The notes under the pieces: generated by a model
Databases searched by the model: none
What the model was told of the DNA's origin: nothing
Seen by the model: the letters and a program-made list of their open reading frames with translations, nothing else
Translations under genes and position numbers: made by a program
Shown: piece by piece, positions 1 through 22,775 of the stretch
Position numbering within the stretch: the first letter of the stretch is position 1
How the letters are laid out: the number at the start of each line of letters is the position of its first letter
NCBI GenBank assembly: GCA_020650975.1
Contig: JAIPMN010007551.1
Location: forward strand, 1 to 22,775
Direction: 5' to 3'
Source of the DNA: Apostichopus californicus
Taxonomy: Eukaryota > Echinodermata > Holothuroidea > Aspidochirotida > Stichopodidae
DNA: 22,775 bases

Positions 1-196
1 ATATATTTGTCAAGCATCATATCTCTATAGCACTGACCATTCGATAAAGTTTTTCCTTCGTAAAATGGCTTACTGAAAAGTACTGCCAAACTGGATTATG
101 CTAATTCATCATTTGAATGGTTTGCCTGACAATCAACAACAATTACCTCAACGTACCCAGAATACTGCAACTAGAATTATCACACGGTTCAAGTAG

Positions 197-400
197 GTTA
201 TTATTGCTATTATTGTTATTGTTCTTGTTGTTATTATTGTTGTTATTATTAGTATTGCTTTTGTTGTTATTTATCATTATTATTATTATTATTATTGCTA
301 TTAATGTTATCATTATTATAATTATTGTTGTTGTTGTTGTTATTATCATTATTATTATTATTGTTATTATTGTCAAAGTTATTTTAATTATTATCATTAT
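197..400. repeat. Trinucleotide-rich microsatellite (TTA/TTG)
   Basis: About 200 bases of interrupted TTATTG, TTATTA and TTGTTG triplets. It gives long low-complexity reading frames on both strands (poly-Leu/Ile on +, poly-Asn/Ile on -), which are not genes. The rest of 1-1010 shows nothing I recognise. Confidence 0.92.
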
Positions 401-1010
401 AATTCACAATTTTTTGCAAATACACAAAGTTGGTATATGTACTTAACCTACCGCATATAGTTAATTACTTTTTACAAAGCTGTAAATCTTCAATTAAGGA
501 GTCACAGATCGACCACTTGCGATATCATAACCCTGTGAAAGCAACTGTGGTATTTCCGAGAGAAAAAAATATATATACTAATAGGAAGAACACATCCAGA
601 TATAAAAGAAGAAAACTTTGTATTAGACGAGTTTTATTTAACTGAATATAGCAACGTGAATTAACGGCTTCAAAGTACCGGTTATGCAACGTCGCACCGT
701 TTTTCAACCAGAATGCAACATGCATTGAGGCTTCGATGACTTCATTGCACTAGACTTCTGCTTTGTGCCTTTGTCTTTTGTCTTTGTCGTTTACCTCCAT
801 TTCATTAACAAAGTCTGTGCAAAGTATCTCTTTCAAGATCCAGCTTTAGGAATCACAAATGATTTCGAGTTGGTTGGCATCATGTTTGATCTCTAGAGTA
901 AGGCAAATATGTCACCAAAACAGAACTAGTATTGTTCGATACAGGTGACAAACGCCTATTGTGGAATTACGACCTTCCTTTCCAGTTTCGGACCTCTGGA
1001 CATACAATCA

Positions 1011-1490
1011 GTGTCCATGGCCTGGTGGTTAGGGTGTCCGCGTACAGAGCGGGAGGCCCCAGTGGCGGAGCGTCCATACAGTCAGAGGGGCGCATGCCCC
1101 CCTCCCCCCCTGACGGACTCAAATGGACTGCTGGCGCCTTTTTCAGCTTTTTACCACTCTTTACTTATTCGCGATAATTGACCTTTTTATTGCGCTCTCA
1201 AATACCTATTGACATTTGTCACATTTTGTTGGTGTAATTTTCTGACAAAATGGCGATGACACCAATTTATTCTTCGTTTATCTGCAAATAAGCAAGGCCC
1301 GGAAAGGGTCATTTCCTGCGATCTAGGGAGTATCTTTACTCAAAAAAATTCTGTACGCTCCGCGCCAACCTGTGGTGGCGCTCCGCTTAGATAGTGTCGA
1401 AAGCGCCCCTACAGACCATTCTCGCCCCCTCTGACCAATATCCCTAGCTCCGCCACTGGGAGGCCCGGGTTCGAATCCCGGTGGAGGCTG
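1011..1490 (+). repeat. tRNA-derived SINE head, split by a MITE
   Basis: Positions 1018-1051 contain a Pol III A-box-like TGGCCTGGTGGTTAGG and 1459-1485 a B box GGTTCGAATCC in a T-arm-like hairpin (CCGGGTTCGAATCCCGG). Removing the 399-bp insert and one 8-bp duplication brings the boxes to normal tRNA-like spacing. The acceptor-stem ends do not pair properly, so this is a SINE head rather than a working tRNA gene. Its 3' body, probably reaching at least 1600, is not delimited. Confidence 0.75.
1060..1458. mobile_element. hAT-type MITE, 399 bp, 8-bp target duplication
   Basis: Terminal inverted repeats CAGTGGCGGAGC / GCTCCGCCACTG with subterminal CAGAGGGG...C matches. It is flanked on both sides by the identical 8 bases GGAGGCCC (1052-1059 and 1459-1466), the duplication length typical of hAT transposases. 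No transposase is coded, so it must have moved using a partner element. It sits inside the SINE head. Confidence 0.88.
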
Positions 1491-1699
1491 GAAGTGTTTT
1501 CACTGCTCTGGATTTTCATTCGACATTCGCGAATGAGTAACTGCTACCCAGAGCCGCTATGTACGGCTCTGCTTCTACACCTATTCAGTTACTTATTCGA
1601 CAATGCTATAGGCGTAATACATATGGCAAGCCGAATGTTATTTTACAAGGTGTTCAAGATTTGGAAGTGGAAAAGCCAGATTTTAGCGTAGTTTCCAAA

Positions 1700-2292
1700 A
1701 ATAACAATGACAATGTAGAAGAGTACCATAATGCGTCTTACACGGTCCAAAGAGTGCTTGACCAATTCAAATGACCAATACACCGTCACTTCTTAAATGA
1801 ACACAAAAGGACAACGAAAAACCTTTGGGCCCTACTCCATCCAGCACGCCTTGGACCACCTAACCAATGGGTCAAATGAACTGTATGACAATGTAGAAGA
1901 GTACCATTATGTGTCTTACCCGGTCCAAAGAGTGCTTGACCAACCTAAATGACCAATATATCATCACTTCTTAAATGAATACAAATTAAGGGACCACGAA
2001 AAGCTTTGGGCCTTAATCCATCAAGCACGCTTTGGATCACCGGCCAAACCCAAACCGATGGGTCATATGAACTCTAATGACAATATAGAAGAGTACCATA
2101 ATGCGTCTTGCCCGGTCACTCTTTGGACCGGGCAAAATGCATTAGGATACTCTTCGACCTTGTCATTACAGTCATATTACTTATTGGTTTGGTGGTCCAA
2201 GGCGTGCTTGATTTGATTAGGGCCCGTTACATCCATCTAATAAATGATGGTGTAGTGGTCACGTGAATTGGTCAAGCACTGTTTGGACCGCG
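1700..2292. repeat. Tandem and foldback repeat, three direct units plus an inverted arm
   Basis: The motif GACAATGTAGAAGAGTACCA starts at 1709 and 1887 and, with one change (ATAT for ATGT), at 2079, giving units of about 178 and 192 bp that also share GGTCCAAAGAGTGCTTGACCA. From about 2118 to 2292 the sequence runs back as the reverse complement of about 1920-2112, with the turn at GCCCGGTC-ACT-CTTTGGACCGGGC. The result is a long imperfect palindrome. No coding capacity. Confidence 0.8.
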
Positions 2293-2299
2293 GCGGGAA

Positions 2300-4373
2300 A
2301 GACGAATTGTGGTAATTTTCTACATCGTTTTCAGAGTTCATATGACCCATTGATAAAAACCTCATTAATCTTTAGAATAAAAAACACTAAAATGTACTTT
2401 TTGGACGATTTTTTTTGGATAATCTCGTACGGAGGCATTCGGCTCTCAATAGATGTATATCGGATGATCGGATCCATTATCGAATAAGTAACATGTGTAC
2501 CACAGTTACTTATCGCGAATTTCGAACGAGGAACGGGGAAAAAGTAACTAACTTCACACCGGTTGAAGTAAACACTATATATCGATGCGAGGTCAGTGCA
2601 GTACTACTGTAGTCCTCTCCGATCCATTGTGCTAAAGAGCAGGCTACACTACGATCTAGGTCGCTGGTACTGGTGAATACTGTCAGTTGGTACCACAAAT
2701 CCTGACGTTAAAGCAACGACACTTCCTAAGGTACACATGTGTCCACATTTTACTGCTAATCTTGACATTTTTGTGTATAGGCGCCTAGGCCTCCTACTCC
2801 GAGTTCTACTAGTCCTAGTCTACGAGCCTAGCCTAGTATAGGACCTAATTTAAGCTACAGTGGGCTAAGGCTACCTGTAAAGTAGGCTGTATTCAATAAA
2901 AGTTAAGCTAGGCCTACAGTAGGCCTTAAATATTTTATCCTAAACGGGGCCTAGGCATAGAATTGACTTAAGTACAAAGAAACAGTAATTTATCCAGGGC
3001 CAGTTTTTCTTAACCTTGTACAAGTTGTAGGGACAGAGCAAAGACAGGATGCACACACTATGTTCACACCCTGCAGCAGTTTGAACCCACTTTAACTTGC
3101 CTTAAGGCTTTACCACGTGTGGATTAATGACAACAATCAGTGTACAACTTAAACTTGCCCCAAGTTCATCACGCTACCGCTTCCATCTTGTACTGTACAG
3201 TACTGCGAATGTTTGCAACGATACTGTAGTCTTGGTACAATATTACTGTTATATATTTGGGTTTGACTATGTACTGTACAGTAGCCCATGAGTCACTGGC
3301 AAAGTACCATACAGTAGTGCATTTTCTATTCAGCGAAGTTTAAAATCTAGTCGACTAGGGTTTCTGTGAAGGCCTAAATAATACGTAAAATCACAGACAG
3401 ATCAAAAATAATTCCCCATTGTGGTTTAGGTCTGCTTTTATACCGTGTGTGTTTAATTGTACTTCTCACTGTCATCTTTGGTCTGTAGTGGCATGTGATC
3501 GCACTCGCAGGCCACCAAAGATAAGGCCTGGTGCATGCCCTCTAGGTTAAGAAACACCAGCTTTAGGCAAATATTTAATAGCCTACAGTGCTACTGTACT
3601 TACAGTACAGTAGCTGGATGGATTAAAGATATCATGAAACAAGTCCCAAGTCAGATATGGTCATTTATTTAATTTGATCCCAGATTCTGAACTTTGGTTA
3701 GTATAAAGCAAGCTGTCAATCCAATCAGGAATATAGATTTACCCATATCACAAAAATATAATGCCTATAGATGTCATATTTTGATTAAAAAAAAAATGAG
3801 AGCAAAAAAAGTGTTGATCTTTTACTAGAAGACAGGGCATACATTGTTACCTTAAAGTCAGTTGGTAGTCCCATGAGTCCAGCCCCATATCTTAGGGTCA
3901 GATTCTTCCATATATCTTACAGAATCTGTAACTGAGATATGTGAAGTGTCGTTCTCAAAATAATGTTAGAATGTGACAAAACACCTGACTACTGTAATTG
4001 TGTAAAAAAAAAATCCCATAATTTAACATTTATTCGTTAATTTAAATAAGTAAGTGGATGCGGAGTGTTGTTCTTAAAAATAATTTGAGAATGACAAAAC
4101 AACTTTGTTGCTGTGAAATGTTTGTTTACAAATGTAATGAGAGGAGAAACAACAAGAGGACAACTGAATTAAAGTTCTAGGAATATTTGTTTGGAAGATG
4201 CAAAATGTAAAAGCTTTAAATATACATGCTTTAAAACAATTGACAAAATTTTCAATATCAATATATGGGGGATGCGAAAATGGAATAAATGAATTTCATG
4301 GCAGTTTTTATGTGCAGTACTGTATGTGTGCATGGGGTATATTTGCTAATGTTTCTTGTTACAAGTAGCATGG
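2300..4373. other. No gene recognised; palindrome-rich noncoding DNA
   Basis: Only short random reading frames. 2480-2520 is weakly related, in reverse, to the SINE tail at 1525-1600 (both have GTTACTTAT and CGCGAAT). 2780-2950 is rich in TAGGCCTAC- and CCTAGG-like palindromes. 3190-3310 and 3590-3615 carry several TACTGTACAGTA palindromes. Confidence 0.6.
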
Positions 4374-4734
4374 ACATGGACAATTCCGGACACCTAAGCC
4401 TTAAAACACCCCAAAACTATATCTATTTGGTATAAATCACCTGAAAATATACTTGATATGGTGGGAGAAATATGTTATAGTACGATACACGGCCAAACTT
4501 TCTTTCCTGCAAACTGTTTTCACGTTGTATTCCACGAAGATTCATGTGATTGTGGAACTGGTATTTCTTTGCTCGAGTATTGATAATAATCGGACACACA
4601 GTCCCACAGTGTGGCGCTGGTGATAAAATTGGTGGCGCAGTTGCTCTTTCAGTTTTTTGGTGAAATTTGGCTCTTCCTGTAGGTTGTCATGGTGAAATCG
4701 TGCATTTCTTAGGGGTGTCCGAAATTGTCAGTGT
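4374..4734. mobile_element. Candidate MITE with about 26-bp terminal inverted repeats
   Basis: The left end GACAATTCCGGACACCTAAG (4378-4397) matches the reverse complement of the right end CTTAGGGGTGTCCGAAATTG (4709-4728), with the match extending a few bases outward. Element length about 361 bp, no coding capacity. I could not identify a clear target-site duplication, so family and exact borders are open. Confidence 0.6.
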
Positions 4735-5898
4735 TCCGAAATTAGCGATACTGACTATATAATATTGGAACCTCCTGTACATACTGTGCTGTAAGTCTAG
4801 CAACAATTTATTTCTTCAGAAATGTTGTATAAATCAACATAAAGAGGTTGTCATCTATGCACGGGAAGGTTTACTTTGGAACCAGAAAAAATCCAGATGT
4901 TCAAGTTTTCTTCAGGTGTTCTTGTCTGGGGCATCGAGCAGGGAATTACTTTAGTGTTCACGTTTTGTGTTGCTTTTTTCAGGTTTATTATAATATACTG
5001 CAAAAGCATTTTACTATAGGATACAGGATAAATTATTACTAGCTCAGTCAGTACTTATTAAAGATAGCATGACCTTCCCCACAAAGTTTTTACTTAAAGT
5101 TACCACAGATATAAAGTAAAACATTGTTGAATTAATCTTACGAATGTTTGTGTTGAACTGTGTACATAGTGGCTGAAAGAAAAGTAACAAAAGTTGTATT
5201 GTAACGAGTCACAAGGGCTCTCCTGTCGCACCGACATGTTTTACGACTAATCATTAGATGTATCGACCCAGTTTAATTACACTCTAATTGTTAATTGAAA
5301 GTAAAGAATATAGATGTATTTTTCAGTTTGCAAAAGAAAACTGATGATTTTAATGCTTTCACAACTTCAGGACCCCTCGAAAAGCGCAAAAGGGTAGATA
5401 GGTCACAAAAGGTTGTTGAATATTGTAAGCTAGAAGCCTACAGGAACCTGATTGTTGCTTTTCCTGTATACAGTACTGTAGTACGTATTGTTGAAATGGT
5501 TTCATGTCCTTATCAGAATGTGATTTTGTAATCTGCATATTTGTCTGGATCATTTATAACACTTACATATATTTCAAAGACACTTTGGAAACATTTTGCT
5601 TGTACACTACACTTTGCATGTACATGATAAAGTATTTTGTTGATTTTAGAGAGCTTGTTTGGGGACAACTTTTGTGAGGGTTTTCTTCTTTGTGAGGGTC
5701 TTCCCTGGCGTCCGGAGAATGCCTTGTAGCCATCCTTCAAAGGGGTGACTGTAATCCGATTTTAAGTCTTGATAGTTCATGAGAAACAAAACACTTGAGT
5801 GCTAGTAACGTATCTATAAACAGACTTTATTAAATATCATGGTTTTTATTCACCTACAGTAAGTTAAAATATGATAAGTTCTCTGGAGTGCTCCTTAA
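4735..5898. other. No gene recognised
   Basis: AT-rich DNA with only short open frames (for example 4848-5042 and 5295-5531) that have no recognisable domain, codon pattern or convincing splice context. A 5' noncoding exon or promoter of the GAA-like gene could lie here or further left, but nothing in the sequence marks it. Confidence 0.5.
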
Positions 5899-6268
5899 AA
5901 GGCATTGAAGACTCGCCCCAAACCGCGTGCGGCCATCTGAAAAAGTTAACTTTCTGTTGCTTGCAAGTGACGTTTTGTTTGTGTCGCTACAAAATGCAGA
6001 CAGTAATGAAACGTGATACCTTAATTGTTATCTTTAGCTGGACCTGAGATGTCCATCGCTGTATCGTTGGTATACTGTGCTGTGGGTATTGACCCCAGCT
6101 GTATGTACAGTACTGACTGTACACTAGTGTCTAATTACCGACAGTAGCAAGCTGTGTGTGTATTTTCTGGGATCGATGGTGGTGTTTAACACTTCTGTTA
6201 CATCTTATTCGAAACTAGGTCAAATTACCAGCATTAGACGTTTCTTTTTGCGCGAGTCTTCACACCCT
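5899..6268 (+). mobile_element. TTAA-flanked MITE, copy A (370 bp)
   Basis: Inverted ends AAGGCATTGAAGACTCGC and GCGAGTCTTCACACCCT, flanked by TTAA at 5895-5898 and 6269-6272. Most of its body is the reverse complement of 10271-10647. TTAA duplications are typical of piggyBac-type transposition, but no transposase is present. It lies upstream of coding exon 1, either in the 5' flank or in a first intron. Confidence 0.85.
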
Positions 6269-6719
6269 TTAAGGCTAACTTGATGAAGAAGTTGGCATCC
6301 TCAGTGCAGGCCTTAATGTTGATGTTAATCCATTGTTTTATAAATTCTAATAATTCAACCCAGTAGACATGTTCTTTTTGATATCATGCTTTATAAGAAA
6401 ATACCATCGGATGACATTCAAACACATTTACCTTTGATAAATTTTATGATTTATGCAGTATCATAAACATGTCCTTAGAAGCCGTAGTTCAATCAAAAGT
6501 ATCTTGTTTTTCCATTGAGTTTGGTGCTGTACAAAAAAACATATTAAAAGTGTGAAAGAGATCCAACCTACAGTAGACTGATGTAGCCAATTGTTTTCAA
6601 TGATCAATAACACATCAAATTTAAGTTTGTACATTCTGTAAAGTCACCCTATAAAAGAAAACCATAATTTTTTAGATATATACATGTATTTATGCTATAA
6701 ACAATCCCACAGTTATTTC

Positions 6720-6884
6720 CAGGCATGAGCTTTTTCCGCGAATCCGCGGAATATCCGTGATTTCTTTTCTACCTCGGGGACAAAAACTATTATCCTAACA
6801 CACTGTAGCATACGCAAACTGGAGCCTATACCGCAATTTTTGCCAAATTCCGTGATTGCTTTTTTTACCCCAGGCTCATCCCTG
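6720..6884. mobile_element. Candidate 165-bp terminal-inverted-repeat element with 6-bp duplication
   Basis: Ends CAGGCATGAGC (6720-6730) and GCTCATCCCTG (6874-6884) are inverted repeats with one mismatch. Directly outside both ends is TATTTC (6714-6719 and 6885-6890). The interior holds two similar CCGTGATT segments. No coding capacity. Family not recognised. Confidence 0.65.
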
Positions 6885-7038
6885 TATTTCAACTTGTTGT
6901 CTGAAAGTTCTGGTTTGCTGGTAGTTGATAACGTTTTCTTGTTTGATCCCTGTTTATGTATTCAATATTTATCTGTGTAATAAACTAATTACAGTTCTCA
7001 TGCAACCTCCTCAGTTTTTTTTTCATCTTATCGTAGCC

Positions 7039-22775
<15,737 letters not shown>

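Noticed and set aside
117-446. Open frames on both strands coding for poly-Leu/Ile or poly-Asn protein
   Set aside because: They are produced by the trinucleotide microsatellite; no domain and no splice context.
1011-1490. A tRNA gene with an intron
   Set aside because: The boxes are tRNA-like, but the insert has transposon ends and an 8-bp duplication, and the acceptor stem does not pair.
4848-5042. 64-residue open frame
   Set aside because: No similarity to anything I know and no supporting signals; expected by chance.
5295-5531. Possible small coding exon
   Set aside because: Begins at TTG, no recognisable family, and the sequence around it gives no clear exon borders.
6925-7038. Upstream in-frame ATG as translation start
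   Set aside because: It would place a long odd extension before the signal peptide, and an acceptor-like site lies between it and 7039.

Overview
The window is eukaryotic genomic DNA. Short GT-AG-bounded exons of one large protein are scattered through AT-rich introns of about 0.4-2 kb, and there are no operons, closely packed ORFs or bacterial signals. The repeats (a tRNA-derived SINE, several short non-autonomous DNA transposons with target-site duplications, minisatellites, TACTGTACAGTA-type palindromes) and the protein sequence fit an invertebrate animal. A marine deuterostome such as an echinoderm is my best guess, but it is an inference and not proven by anything here.

There is one recognisable gene, on the + strand, from about 7037 to beyond the right edge. 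It encodes a secreted or lysosomal family GH31 alpha-glucosidase of the acid alpha-glucosidase (GAA) type. I could join twelve coding exon positions in one open frame, giving 629 residues: signal peptide, a complete six-cysteine trefoil (P-type) domain, the N-terminal beta-sandwich domain and most of the catalytic barrel. The nucleophile motif (WLDMNEPSNF), the acid/base motif (HWLGD) and RNHN are all present. Roughly the last 270 residues expected from the human enzyme lie outside the window. A 5' noncoding exon is probably missing too, because the start codon sits 3 bases after an acceptor-like site.

The most interesting feature is that exon position 6 exists twice in tandem (13244-13375 and 14277-14408). 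Both copies are 132 bp, phase 0 at each end, with intact splice sites. They encode two versions, about 48% identical, of the same active-site segment (QWND...). Only one can fit in the barrel, so they look like mutually exclusive exons giving two enzyme forms. A second, recent and partial duplication (127 bp) copied the start of exon 8. At the right edge a 68-bp minisatellite (nearly 15 copies) begins inside exon 12 and repeats that exon's own 5' splice site over and over.

Layout: 1-1010, trinucleotide microsatellite and plain DNA. 1011-1490, tRNA-related SINE split by a 399-bp hAT-type MITE with a perfect 8-bp duplication. 1700-2292, tandem plus foldback repeat. 2300-7036, no gene recognised; contains a 361-bp terminal-inverted-repeat element, one copy of a 370-bp TTAA-flanked MITE and a 165-bp element. 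7037-21793, the GAA-like exons, with introns carrying a second, inverted copy of the TTAA MITE (intron 4), a 169-bp tandem duplication (after exon 6b), an 11-bp repeat (intron 7) and a 363-bp hAT-type MITE (intron 8). 21763-22775, the 68-bp array.
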